Numbered from the stretch's first letter, positions 1 through 7,988 are shown. The stretch: 16,687 nt of DNA from JBFLYN01 sp040756655 (GCA_040756655.1 JBFLYN010000052.1:1-16687), one strand, 5' to 3'. Notes: generated by a model from the sequence alone, not told the origin. A program made the numbers and translations.

Positions 1-323
1 TTGGTGTCGACCGCACATGGGGCAGCAACCACGCCCTGCTTACGGACGAGAGCCGATAACAAGTGTATGGCTTTGTGGTTATCCGAGGCGGAGCCTCGTA
101 GCGTCTTGCCGTCAACGGCGATGGCCTCGCAGTTGAACGCTGCGGTCCCCCAGCCGATGAGCGCAACCCAGTCGCCTTCGAGCAGCGCAACATTTTTGAG
201 CGACTCACCAACGAGACGCTCAAACCCAAGATAATGATGAGTTGCCATCAACTCATCTCAGGTAGCTTCCTCGTCGAGTCGGATCGGGCGCACGACCAAT
301 GCATTCAAAACAGAGGTGCTCAT
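1..323 (-). pseudogene. Broken transposon gene: DruA-like (DUF4338) N-terminus joined to ISAs1-type transposase core
   Basis: Reading the minus strand from an ATG at 323 gives MSTSVLNALVVRPIRLDEEAT, a TGA stop (258-260), and then in the same frame DELMATHHYLGFERLVGESL and LIGWGTAAFNC. The HHYLG and GWGxAAFxC motifs are those I associate with DUF4338/DruA-like proteins. About 64 codons beyond the start the frame changes abruptly to EAIAVDGKTLRGS and AIHLLSALVRKQGVV, the hallmark of the ISAs1-family DDE transposase core. The gene runs off the left edge. I recall long proteins that carry both modules, with DUF4338 first and the ISAs1 transposase at the C-terminus. If so, this copy has lost about 300 or more residues between them, with the junction near 126-140. 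The TGA lies where a Trp codon (TGG) would fit the alignment. This is a dead element rather than a defence gene. The ISAs1 match is strong and the DUF4338 match fairly strong; the fused-ancestor idea is inference. Confidence 0.72.
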
Positions 324-375
324 AAACCTATGATACACTACGTTGGCGAAAAAAGTCCGCTCTCAATTCCTTGCC

Positions 376-1362
376 CTATTTAGCCTGAGATTCGTCAGAC
401 TTTGACGGAGCCCTGCAGCCCGAGAAATCAACCCGGTTAGGCGGAACGCGCCCCTCCAGGGCCGCTTTGAGGTTTTCCGCGGCCATCACGGCCATCTTCT
501 CCCGGGTTTCCCGCGAGGCGCTGGCTATATGCGGGGCGAGCACAACGTTGTCCAGCCCGGCCAGTCCCGGCTCCAGGTTGGGTTCGCGTTCGAAGACGTC
601 CAACCCGGCACCGGCGATGGTTCCGTTGGCAAGCGCCTGCACCAACGCGGCCTCATCTACCACCGGGCCCCGGGAGGTATTGACCAGGTATGCAGTGGGT
701 TTCATCATTGCTAGCTCCCGCGGGCCTATGAGGTGGTGAGTATGTTCGGTGAGAGGTACGTGCAAAGACACAAAGTCCGCCCGGGTCAGCAGTTCGCCCA
801 GGGTCACGGCTTGGCATCCGAGAAGCGGTTGCTCCTGGCCGGGATCGCAGTATATCACCTGCATGCCAAAGCCATGGGCCCGCCGGGCCATGGCTTGGCC
901 GATACGGCCCATTCCCACGATCCCAAGACACTTACCGTGCACATCCCCGCCCAGGAGGAGGAGCGGTTCCCAGTTTTGGAACCGGCCCTCGCGCACGTAC
1001 CTATCCCCCTCGACTACCCGCCGGGCGACGGCCATGAGTAGTGCCCAGGCAAAATCCGCGGTGGTCTCCGTGAGGATACCAGGGGTGTGAGTGATGGTAA
1101 CGCCGTGACGCGCAGCAGCCGCCACGTCTATGTGGTCGTAGCCCACGGACACGGTGCTAACTGCCACCAGCCCGGGTAGGCTGAGGATGGTGTGGTCAAT
1201 GGTGTCCGTAAGCAAGCAAAGGATACCGTGTCTGCCGGTTGCCTTCTCCCGGAGTTCGTGGGGCTCAAGCCTCCGACCCCGGTTCCATGCCACATCGAAC
1301 CCATCCAGCACACAGAGGCCTGCTTCCGGAATGGGCTGAGTCACCAGTACCCGCTTGGTCAT
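376..1362 (-). CDS. D-2-hydroxyacid dehydrogenase (glyoxylate/hydroxypyruvate reductase-like)
   Basis: NAD(P)-dependent oxidoreductase of the D-isomer-specific 2-hydroxyacid dehydrogenase family, cytosolic, 328 aa, a normal length. Seen: the N-terminal half of the substrate domain, then the Rossmann fold with GIVGMGRIGQ (GxGxxG near residues 150-155), and the catalytic triad Arg in NTSRGP (~231), Glu in FEREP (~260) and His in APHIAS (~278). The pattern SVGYDHID followed by THTPGILTETTADFA is typical of glyoxylate reductase/D-glycerate dehydrogenase rather than of long SerA, and no ACT domain follows. An earlier ATG at 1383 lies inside the purine-rich ribosome binding site GGGAGGGAGAG, so the ATG at 1362 is preferred. 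The gene sits 60 nt after the acetyltransferase and could be read through from it; no terminator is visible after its TAG stop. The substrate (glyoxylate, hydroxypyruvate or another 2-keto acid) cannot be fixed from sequence. Confidence 0.9.
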   Translation of the reverse strand: MTKRVLVTQPIPEAGLCVLDGFDVAWNRGRRLEPHELREKATGRHGILCLLTDTIDHTILSLPGLVAVSTVSVGYDHIDVAAAARHGVTITHTPGILTETTADFAWALLMAVARRVVEGDRYVREGRFQNWEPLLLLGGDVHGKCLGIVGMGRIGQAMARRAHGFGMQVIYCDPGQEQPLLGCQAVTLGELLTRADFVSLHVPLTEHTHHLIGPRELAMMKPTAYLVNTSRGPVVDEAALVQALANGTIAGAGLDVFEREPNLEPGLAGLDNVVLAPHIASASRETREKMAVMAAENLKAALEGRVPPNRVDFSGCRAPSKSDESQAK

Positions 1363-1422
1363 GGGTTCTCTCCCTCCCACCATGAGTGGTCAGGGAAAGA
1401 ATACCGTGTTGGCCGGGGAGTG

Positions 1423-1983
1423 TCAAGCGTGGCGGGGTTGCCGCCGGGACCGGCACACTAGTCCCATGAGCACCAGGTCGTGAAACCCCCGCCGCTGGCG
1501 CCGCCCGGCCCGTAGGATGCCTTCCTTTCTAAAGCCGCACTTTTCGTAGCACCGGATGGCTCGGAGGTTATCGCTTTTGACGCGCAGGTAGATGTACTGT
1601 ATGTTGCTGTGTGCCAGCACATAGTCCAGGAAAGTACGCACGGCGTCGGTCCCGTAGCCTTGATCCCAGAAGCTCTTTTCCCCTATGCACACCTTCAGTT
1701 CTGCACTACCGTTGCGCCACGTGATGTTATCCAGCTCGATCTGCCCGATGAGTTGCCCGCCGGTGGTCATCACCGCCAGGGCCCAGCGGCCACGGTGCTC
1801 CATGGTATCCCTTAGCCAGGTTGCACTCTCCAGCGGTGTCTCGAACTTCTTGCCAGCCCACAGCACGATCTCTTCGTCATCGTCCCAGCGCCTGACAGCG
1901 TCCAGGTCACCTTCATGCAATGACCTCAAGAAGACCTTAGAACCGCGCCCGTACTCGGGCCAAGGGTGGGTTTCACCGGCCAT
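1423..1983 (-). CDS. GNAT family N-acetyltransferase (RimJ/RimL-like)
   Basis: A 186 aa acetyl-CoA-dependent acetyltransferase of the RimJ/RimL-like (Acetyltransf_3) branch of the GNAT fold. The N-terminus has the typical FLRSLHEGDLDAVRRW opening. Motif A follows, with the acetyl-CoA pyrophosphate-binding segment around WDQGYGTDAV (Q-x-x-G-x-G/A type). The C-terminal motif NLRAIRCYEKCGF is the usual end-of-fold NxxAxxxYEKxGF signature. The C-terminal tail is rich in Arg. An ideal ribosome binding site, GGAGG, lies 6 nt before the ATG. The gene lies between a terminator that closes the ligase gene and the dehydrogenase, so it probably has its own promoter in 1984-2080, where I cannot pick out a convincing one. 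The substrate is unknown: protein N-termini, small amines and antibiotics are all possible for this family. Confidence 0.88.
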   Translation of the reverse strand: MAGETHPWPEYGRGSKVFLRSLHEGDLDAVRRWDDDEEIVLWAGKKFETPLESATWLRDTMEHRGRWALAVMTTGGQLIGQIELDNITWRNGSAELKVCIGEKSFWDQGYGTDAVRTFLDYVLAHSNIQYIYLRVKSDNLRAIRCYEKCGFRKEGILRAGRRQRRGFHDLVLMGLVCRSRRQPRHA

Positions 1984-2072
1984 GCTCTACCTCCGGGATG
2001 GGGAGTTATTCGGAGCTATGGTCGGATATGTTCGACAGCGCCGCCGGTGACCCCTTTATGTAAATTTCGGCA

Positions 2073-2100
2073 TCGAGAAAGGCCCCGCCCAGCGGGGCCC
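2073..2100 (-). terminator. Rho-independent terminator of the ATP-grasp ligase gene
   Basis: On the minus strand an 8-bp perfect GC stem (GGCCCCGC / GCGGGGCC) with a 3-nt loop lies 17 nt after the ligase stop codon and is followed by TTTCTC. The stem is strong and the U-tract is short. Confidence 0.75.
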
Positions 2101-2117
2101 TTGGATATTCTCAGACC

Positions 2118-3149
2118 TCAGGCTATACTCCTGGCGGCCAGTGGCACGCGCAGCTGGTCTAGGCTGTACCTGCAAAGGGCCATATCTACGATGCCGTTAA
2201 CCAGCTGGTCGTAGCCGACTCCGTCTGCTTCCAAGATGCGGGGAAGATCCGAAAACCCCGGCGCCAACCCCGGCAGGGGGTTGATTTCCATGACATTGGG
2301 GACACCATCCCGGTCCAGCCTGATGTCCACCCGGGCCACCTCACGGCAGTCCAGGGCACGATAAGCATCCAGCGCCGTCTTCCTTATGGCGTAATCCAGT
2401 TCTCCATCTACCTGGGCCGGGCAGCAGTAATATTTCTCCGCTGACCACTCCACCTTGAACCTGCGGGAGTAGACTGCACCGTGATCGTCCGGGCAGTGCT
2501 GGAAGATGATCTCCATGGGCGGAAAGGCCTGGGGCTCATCATTGCCCAAGATCGCCACGGTGAACTCGCGGCCGGTCAAGTACTCCTCCACAATGACGTC
2601 CTGCCGGTAGGCGTTCCCAAGGTAATCCACCTGCCTGCGCAGGTCATCATAGTTCATGATCACCGATTCGGGAGATATGCCCATGCTAGATCCCTCGTGC
2701 AGAGGCTTGGCGAACAGGGGAAAGCGCAGGTCTCCAATGTCCAGTGGCGCTCCCGGCCTAAGCAGTGTAAACCTAGCCGTGGGAATCCCATGATAGGCAA
2801 GGATCTTCTTGGTGGTGGCCTTGTTGAGGCAGACTGCCATGGTCAATACCCCGGAGCCAGTATAGGGGATTCCTAGCATCTCAAGGATGGCCGGCACGTG
2901 GGACTCCCGGCTTTCCCCACGGATCCCCTCAGCCATGTTGAAAACGATGTCCAGGCGTGAATGGAGGAACCGGTCATAACAAGAAACGTCGCCTTCGATG
3001 AAGACCACGTCGTGGCCCCCGCGGCGGAGGGCTTCGGCTACAGACAGAACGGTGCTTTCGCTGTCATACTCCGCGTTAGCGTCGGGAGGCTCACCTTCCT
3101 CCGGCTGCTCGATCCTGGCAAGGTTGTAGACCAGACCTACCTTTGCCAT
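2118..3149 (-). CDS. D-alanine--D-alanine ligase-like ATP-grasp protein
   Basis: A 343 aa ATP-grasp ligase related to Ddl, which joins two D-Ala for peptidoglycan. Seen: an N-terminal domain with DIVFNMAEG and AILEMLGIPYTGS (Ddl-like), the ATP-grasp core LFAKPLHEGSSMGIS, VEEYLTGREFTVAILG, and the Mg-binding region RVDIRLDRDGVPNVMEINPLPGL. Two differences from classical Ddl: the N-terminal GGxSxEHEVS segment is replaced by an acidic NAEYDSESTV stretch, and the C-terminal PGMTxxSLxP segment that touches the acceptor substrate is PGLAPGFSDLP. The catalysed reaction is therefore probably a carboxylate-amine ligation, but the substrates may not be two D-Ala. The gene is monocistronic: its own promoter lies at 3207-3235 and a terminator follows. 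The AGGAGG box lies 14 nt before the ATG, an unusually long gap; an in-frame ATC sits at 8 nt spacing. Confidence 0.85.
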   Translation of the reverse strand: MAKVGLVYNLARIEQPEEGEPPDANAEYDSESTVLSVAEALRRGGHDVVFIEGDVSCYDRFLHSRLDIVFNMAEGIRGESRESHVPAILEMLGIPYTGSGVLTMAVCLNKATTKKILAYHGIPTARFTLLRPGAPLDIGDLRFPLFAKPLHEGSSMGISPESVIMNYDDLRRQVDYLGNAYRQDVIVEEYLTGREFTVAILGNDEPQAFPPMEIIFQHCPDDHGAVYSRRFKVEWSAEKYYCCPAQVDGELDYAIRKTALDAYRALDCREVARVDIRLDRDGVPNVMEINPLPGLAPGFSDLPRILEADGVGYDQLVNGIVDMALCRYSLDQLRVPLAARSIA

Positions 3150-3206
3150 TTTGATTTTCTGCGCCTCCTGTTGGTCTAGATGGCTGCCCGGGTCAAATGC
3201 AGATTT

Positions 3207-3235
3207 ATTATGACATGAGGCCGTTCGGTTGTCAA
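3207..3235 (-). promoter_or_regulatory. Sigma-A-type promoter of the Ddl-like gene
   Basis: On the minus strand TTGACA (3230-3235), a 17-nt spacer and CATAAT (3207-3212): a perfect -35, a 5/6 -10 and ideal spacing. The predicted start of transcription is near 3200, giving a leader of about 50 nt to the ATG at 3149. Confidence 0.8.
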
Positions 3236-3272
3236 CGAGAGATTTCCCCGCTTCTAGCAGGCCGTTTGTTCA

Positions 3273-3725
3273 TGCTCGAGTACGAGTTCCGGTCGCTTCC
3301 CTCTCACCCCACCGGGCATGAGGGTCCGCACCGGGCGGTCCAGCAAACGCTCCCCAATATACCATATCCCGGCCCGGTCACACTACGCGTTCTTCTCTCC
3401 CACCTCACAGAACTAGACTTAACACTGGCTACCGTTGGTGTAACTCGTTGGCCTGATACGCCGGGGGCGAGTGAATTCGCCAGCCGCTTAGGTCGGTCTG
3501 CTACCGGCGCAAGATCGATGTAACTTTTTCGCAGTCAAGGTGGTCAACTTTATGGTTGACAAACACAGAGCTCCTCGAGCTTTCTCGGCGTCAGGTGAAA
3601 TCAAGCAGGCACTCAGGAAGTAGAGCCCAGCACGTTGGGTGCACGGCAACCGGGGTCGAAAGCCCCGGCATACCACTCCTGACGCCATTCGCCAGCTAGC
3701 CAGCACTCGCCCATGCCGGGCGCAC
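3273..3725 (-). mobile_element. Group II intron-like remnant without ORF (tentative)
   Basis: On the minus strand this gene-free stretch begins with GTGCGCCCGGCATGGGC, very close to the conserved 5' end of many bacterial group II introns (GUGYG, GUGYGCCCGGCAUGGG). Near its other end comes the string GGTGCGGACCCTCATGCC (about 3316-3333), followed by TACTCGAG; both resemble the 3' domains of clostridial group II introns as I remember them. Only about 450 nt separate the two ends and no reverse transcriptase or maturase frame exists, so this would be an ORF-less or internally deleted copy. Its 5' end lies 8 nt beyond the stem of the lonA terminator, the kind of target used by group IIC introns. 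Both boundaries, the 3' one especially, are approximate. No protein-coding signal (start plus ribosome binding site) is visible here. Confidence 0.42.
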
Positions 3726-3728
3726 ATC

Positions 3729-3756
3729 AGAAAGGCGCCGGCCACCAGCCGGCGCC
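3729..3756 (-). terminator. Rho-independent terminator after lonA
   Basis: On the minus strand a perfect 9-bp stem, GGCGCCGGC / GCCGGCGCC, with a 5-nt loop (TGGTG) lies 17 nt past the lonA stop and is followed by TTTCTG. It closes the lonB-lonA unit. Confidence 0.8.
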
Positions 3757-3773
3757 CCCTTAGCACTTGATTT

Positions 3774-6101
3774 CTACTGGCTGCTTTTCTCCAAAGCCAC
3801 GTCCAACACCCGGTCCATGTGGTCCACCAGCACAAAGTCCACTTGCTTTTTTACATCGGCTGGAATCTCATCAACATCCCTCCGGTTGTCCTCTGGGACC
3901 ACAACCGTAGTTATACCGGCCCGGTGGGCGGCCAGGACCTTCTCCTTGATCCCGCCAACTGGGAGGACACGTCCGCGCAAGGTGATCTCGCCAGTCATGG
4001 CCACATCATGACGCGCTCTTGCGTTGCAGAGGGCCGATACCACGGCGGTGGCCATGGTGATGCCGGCCGACGGGCCGTCCTTGGGAATGGCCCCTTCTGG
4101 CACATGGACGTGGATGTCCAGTTTCTCGTAGAAGTCCTCGGGCAGTCCCAGGACCCCTGCCCGTGACCTGATATAGCTCATGCCAGCCTGGGCAGATTCG
4201 CGCATCACCTCGCCCAGTTTGCCGGTGAGTATGAGGTTGCCACGACCTTTGGTTATGGCTACCTCGACGGGCATCACGTCCCCGCCGGTGTCGGTGACAC
4301 CAATGCCCATGACAATGCCTATGCCACTTTGGTTTTCTGCCTGTCCGTGACGGTAGCGGGGGATGCCCAAAAGCTCCTCGACCTTCTTGGGGGTGACCCG
4401 TACCCGTTTCCGTTTCCCCTTTACGATATCCCGGGCAGTCTTGCGGCAAATGCCGGCGATCTCCCGCTCCAGGTTGCGCACACCCGACTCGCGTGTGTAG
4501 TACCTGATGATGTGCTGGATGCCTTCCCGGGTCAGCTGGAGCTGGACCGGTTTTAGCCCGTGTTCCTGTAACTGCTTGGGTACCAGGAAATGCCGTCCGA
4601 TGCCCAGCTTCTCTTCTTCGGTGTAACCCGGGATCTGGATGACTTCCATCCGGTCCAACAGGGGCCGGGGGATACTGTGAGTGCTGTTGGCGGTAGTGAT
4701 GAACATCACCGCTGACAGGTCAAAGGGCACTTCGATGTAATGGTCGCTAAAGGTGGAGTTCTGCTCCGGGTCCAGGACCTCCAGGAGAGCCGATGCAGGA
4801 TCGCCCCGGAAATCCGAGCTCAACTTATCAATCTCATCCATCAAAAACACCGGGTTCTTGGAGCCTGCGGTGCGCATGCCCTGTATGATCCGCCCGGGTA
4901 AGGCACCCACGTAGGTCCGCCGGTGACCCCGCACTTCTGCCTCATCCCGGACACCGCCCAAGGATATTCTCACGAACTTGCGGTCAAGTGCCCGGGCCAC
5001 AGACTTGGCCAGCGAGGTCTTGCCCACGCCGGGTGGGCCCACCAGGCACAGGATAGGTCCACGCATCTTTTGCACCAGCTGCCTGACGGCCAGGTACTCG
5101 GTGATCCTCTCTTTCACTTTGTCCAGGCCGTAATGGTCCTCGTCCAGGATCTTCTCGGCCCTTCTGAGGTCCATGCAATCCTGAGTCTGTACGCTCCAGG
5201 GCAGTGAGATGATCCATTCGATGTAGTTCCGTACTACCACAGCCTCGGCAGCCATGGGAGGCATCTTTTCGAGGCGGTCTACTTCGCGAAGGGCTTTTTC
5301 CTCTACATCTTGGGGGAGCCCAAGCTCGGCGATTTTCGCCCGGAACTCATCCACTTCAGCGGTTTTGTCCTCCCGCTCGCCGAGTTCCTTCTGGATGGCC
5401 TTCATCTGCTCTCGCAAGTAGTATTCTTTTTGGGTCTTCTCAATCTGCTTTCTCACCCGTACGTTGATGCGCTTTTCCAGTTCGAGAAGCTCCATCTCCC
5501 GGCCCAGGATGTCCAATATGCGCTCGAGTCGTTCTTTGACGGAAACCGTCTCCAGAACTCTCTGCTTGTCTTCCAGGCGGGCCACCACGTGCAGGGCAAT
5601 GGAGTCCGCAAGCCTGCCGGGCTCATCGCTAGTGGCGATGCTTATCAGCGCCTCGGGAGGTACCTTCTTGGACACCCGGATGTACTGCTCGTATTGCTGT
5701 ACCAGCGCCCGCATGAGAGCCTCGTTCTCGTGAGCTGGCCCGGTCTCTTCGGGAATCTCCTCCACGAGTACGCGTAGGTGACTTTCGGTATCCATGTACT
5801 TGATGATGCGGGCTCGAGAGCGCCCCTCCACCACTACCCGGACGTTTCCTCCCGATATGCGGGTTAGCTGCTTTACCTCGGCCAGGGTCCCGAAATCGTA
5901 GATATCCTCGGGACCAGGATTCTCCTTATTGAGTTCCCGCTGGGTTGCCAGCATCAACAGGCGGTTACCCGCCAGTGCTTCCTCTACGGCGCTTACCGAC
6001 ATGCTCCGGCCGACTTCCAGCGGCACAACGGTAGTCGGAAATACAAAAACGCCCCGGAGGGGCAACAACGGGTACTCCATTCGACGAGTGCGAATGGGCA
6101 T
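3774..6101 (-). CDS. lonA: ATP-dependent protease Lon (LonA type)
   Basis: A 775 aa soluble Lon protease that unfolds and degrades damaged and regulatory proteins in the cytosol as a homohexamer. Domains in order: N-terminal LON substrate-recognition domain (starts YPLLPLRGVFVFP), a helical/coiled-coil linker (~190-300, with YYLREQMKAIQKELGE), the AAA+ module with Walker A GPPGVGKT (~355-362), Walker B VFLMDEID and sensor TTAN, and the C-terminal protease domain with catalytic Ser in KDGPSAG (~678) and Lys in GIKEKV (~721). These match the usual Ser/Lys spacing of LonA. An ATG at 6137 is in frame, but the ATG at 6101 has GGAGG 7 nt upstream and begins the family-typical N-terminus, so it is preferred. 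LonB lies 189 nt upstream on the same strand; the intervening inverted repeat and absence of a clear promoter leave it open whether they share a transcript. No CtsR or CIRCE operator is visible. Confidence 0.97.
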   Translation of the reverse strand: MPIRTRRMEYPLLPLRGVFVFPTTVVPLEVGRSMSVSAVEEALAGNRLLMLATQRELNKENPGPEDIYDFGTLAEVKQLTRISGGNVRVVVEGRSRARIIKYMDTESHLRVLVEEIPEETGPAHENEALMRALVQQYEQYIRVSKKVPPEALISIATSDEPGRLADSIALHVVARLEDKQRVLETVSVKERLERILDILGREMELLELEKRINVRVRKQIEKTQKEYYLREQMKAIQKELGEREDKTAEVDEFRAKIAELGLPQDVEEKALREVDRLEKMPPMAAEAVVVRNYIEWIISLPWSVQTQDCMDLRRAEKILDEDHYGLDKVKERITEYLAVRQLVQKMRGPILCLVGPPGVGKTSLAKSVARALDRKFVRISLGGVRDEAEVRGHRRTYVGALPGRIIQGMRTAGSKNPVFLMDEIDKLSSDFRGDPASALLEVLDPEQNSTFSDHYIEVPFDLSAVMFITTANSTHSIPRPLLDRMEVIQIPGYTEEEKLGIGRHFLVPKQLQEHGLKPVQLQLTREGIQHIIRYYTRESGVRNLEREIAGICRKTARDIVKGKRKRVRVTPKKVEELLGIPRYRHGQAENQSGIGIVMGIGVTDTGGDVMPVEVAITKGRGNLILTGKLGEVMRESAQAGMSYIRSRAGVLGLPEDFYEKLDIHVHVPEGAIPKDGPSAGITMATAVVSALCNARARHDVAMTGEITLRGRVLPVGGIKEKVLAAHRAGITTVVVPEDNRRDVDEIPADVKKQVDFVLVDHMDRVLDVALEKSSQ

Positions 6102-6224
6102 GGCCCCACCTCCCTGACGGCAGTCCCGCCATACCATTGTATTTATCTACTACTACATGGTTGCAGGATGGGTGCCGCGTACCCGTTAATTCGACTATCC
6201 CGGTGCCGATTCCTTCCCAACACT

Positions 6225-6250
6225 ATACCCCGGTCGTGTGGCCGGGGTAT
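6225..6250. repeat. Inverted repeat between lonB and lonA
   Basis: A perfect 9-bp inverted repeat, ATACCCCGG and CCGGGGTAT, separated by 8 nt, in the 189-nt gap ahead of lonA. Neither strand has a T-run after it, so it is not a standard terminator. On the minus strand a TTGACA (6259-6264) stands just before it, with no -10 at the right distance, and the distal arm runs into TATAGT. It may be an operator, an attenuator or a weak terminator. Confidence 0.55.
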
Positions 6251-6290
6251 GTAAATACTGTCAAACCCCAGTTAATCAGGCTTTTGAGTC

Positions 6291-7988
6291 CTACTCCCGT
6301 GCCCGCAGCGGCTCTGCGCTGCGCAGCGCCCCAGATATGACCACCCGGGGTTCTGCGGCCCGGCCCGTGTCTTTCTCCAACAGGGCCTGCTCGAATACCT
6401 CCCGGATGTGCTCTACCGGGGTGATCTTGACATCATCTAGTTCGCGAAACATCTCCTGCCAGTTCTCGCTGGGGATTACCACCCGGGTAGCTCCGGCCTG
6501 CCTGGCGGCGTTTACCTTGGGAACAATGCCTCCCACGGCCCGCACTGTGCCCCGTATGGAAACCTCGCCGGTGATGGCCACCTGATTGTTCACAGGTGTG
6601 TTGGTCAATGAAGAATAGATGGCAGTGGCGATGGCGGTCCCCGCAGACGGGCCGTCCACCGGTACGCCGCCGGGGAAGTTCACGTGGATGTCATAGTCGC
6701 GGGGATCTACGTCGGTCACGTTCCTCAGCACGGTAATGACGTTCTCCACGGACCCAATAGCCATGCTCTTACGACGCAGCGTACGGCCTCCGCCGCCCAT
6801 CTCTTCCTCCTCGATGATGCCGGTGACAGTGATTTTCCCCTGGGCCCTCGGCGCCGGGAGTGTCGCTACCTCGATTTCCAAGAGGGAAGCCATGTTGGGC
6901 CCATACACTGCTAGACCATTCACTACCCCCACCTGGGGACGTTCACCGATCTTCCGTTCGGGCCGGGGGGTGCACTGCCCACTGGATACGACCCACTCCA
7001 CCATCTCGGTGGTGATGGTAGGGGACGACGCGGTGAGGGCCAGGCCGGCCGCCAACTGGATGAAGTTCACCGCCTCCCGGCCATTGCTGGCGTATCTTTG
7101 GAGGACTGTCACGGCTGGCTCTTCAAGGTTCATGCCGATTTTCCTCGCTGCGTTTCGGGCAATGACCGCTACTTCCTCTGGTGTCAGCCTGCGGAAGAAT
7201 ATCTCGAGACAGCGGGAGCGTATGGCCGGCGGTATCTCTTCGGGCATACGAGTAGTGGCTCCCACTAGACGAAAGTCGGCCGGGAGCCCGTTTTCAAAAA
7301 TGTCGTGGATGTGGCTGGGTACATTGGTATCTTCAGAGGAGTAATAGGCACTTTCCAGGAACACCTTGCGGTCTTCCAGCACCTTCAGGAGCTTGTTCAT
7401 CTGGATGGGATGGAGCTCGCCGATCTCGTCAATGAACAGCATTCCCCCATGGGCCTTGGTCACGGCGCCCGGTTTGGGCTGGGGCACTCCCGCCATACCC
7501 AGGGGTCCCGCCCCCTGGTAGATCGGGTCGTGAACTGACCCTATGAGAGGATCCGCGATCCCTCTTTCATCGAACCGGGCAGTGTTGGCGTCGATTTCCA
7601 CAAACTTGGCCTCCCCGCCGAAAGGTGAGGCCGGGTTATTCTTGGCCTCCTCCAAAACCAGTCGCGCCGCCGCTGTCTTGCCCACACCGGGAGGACCGTA
7701 GACGATCACATGCTGCGGGTTGGGCCCACACAGGGCTGCACGCAGTGCTTTCAATCCTTCGTCCTGCCCGATAATCTCCTCGAACTTGCTGGGGCGCGTC
7801 AGTTCCGACAAAGGCTCGCTCAGGGAGATTTGCCGCATTCTCTTGAGCTTTTCCGTTTCCTTGCGGGACTCCTTTTCCACCGCCACCTTGCTGCCCTGCT
7901 GGGACCGGAGCAGGTTCCAGAAGTACATGCCGATTATGATGGCAAAAAAAAGCTGGACGTAGGTGATGATGTTCGCGGTGAAGAACAT
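6291..7988 (-). CDS. lonB: ATP-dependent protease LonB (membrane-anchored)
   Basis: A 565 aa Lon-family protease of the LonB subtype known from spore-forming Firmicutes; in Bacillus subtilis the orthologue is expressed in the forespore. Unlike LonA it has no N-terminal LON domain. Seen: one hydrophobic N-terminal helix (residues ~8-27, ITYVQLFFAIIIGMYFWNLL) that should anchor it in the membrane, then the AAA+ part with Walker A GPPGVGKT (98-105) and Walker B GMLFIDEIGEL with a long LonB-type insert between them, arginine residues in IRSRCLEIFFRR, and the protease domain with Ser in VDGPSAGTAIA and Lys in GGIVPKVNAA. The ribosome binding site is GGGAGG, 11-12 nt before the ATG. The gene follows clpX after a terminator-like hairpin, and an extended -10 (8023-8031) may start it. 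Whether this organism sporulates cannot be seen here. Confidence 0.95.
   Translation of the reverse strand: MFFTANIITYVQLFFAIIIGMYFWNLLRSQQGSKVAVEKESRKETEKLKRMRQISLSEPLSELTRPSKFEEIIGQDEGLKALRAALCGPNPQHVIVYGPPGVGKTAAARLVLEEAKNNPASPFGGEAKFVEIDANTARFDERGIADPLIGSVHDPIYQGAGPLGMAGVPQPKPGAVTKAHGGMLFIDEIGELHPIQMNKLLKVLEDRKVFLESAYYSSEDTNVPSHIHDIFENGLPADFRLVGATTRMPEEIPPAIRSRCLEIFFRRLTPEEVAVIARNAARKIGMNLEEPAVTVLQRYASNGREAVNFIQLAAGLALTASSPTITTEMVEWVVSSGQCTPRPERKIGERPQVGVVNGLAVYGPNMASLLEIEVATLPAPRAQGKITVTGIIEEEEMGGGGRTLRRKSMAIGSVENVITVLRNVTDVDPRDYDIHVNFPGGVPVDGPSAGTAIATAIYSSLTNTPVNNQVAITGEVSIRGTVRAVGGIVPKVNAARQAGATRVVIPSENWQEMFRELDDVKITPVEHIREVFEQALLEKDTGRAAEPRVVISGALRSAEPLRARE

Noticed and set aside
1..234. 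Plus-strand open frame of 77 codons
   Set aside because: It is the antisense of the DUF4338/ISAs1 relic, which has recognisable protein motifs; the plus-strand translation has none.
3197..3523. Plus-strand open frame of 108 codons in the lonA-ligase gap
   Set aside because: No convincing ribosome binding site, no recognisable motif, and the same DNA shows group II intron-like ends on the other strand.
3488..3835. Minus-strand open frame overlapping the lonA 3' end
   Set aside because: It begins inside lonA in another frame, runs through the terminator hairpin and has a composition typical of a shadow frame.
6255..6272. TTTGAC half-site resembling a CtsR operator before lonA
   Set aside because: CtsR sites need a tandem heptad (GGTCAAA repeated); only one half is present.
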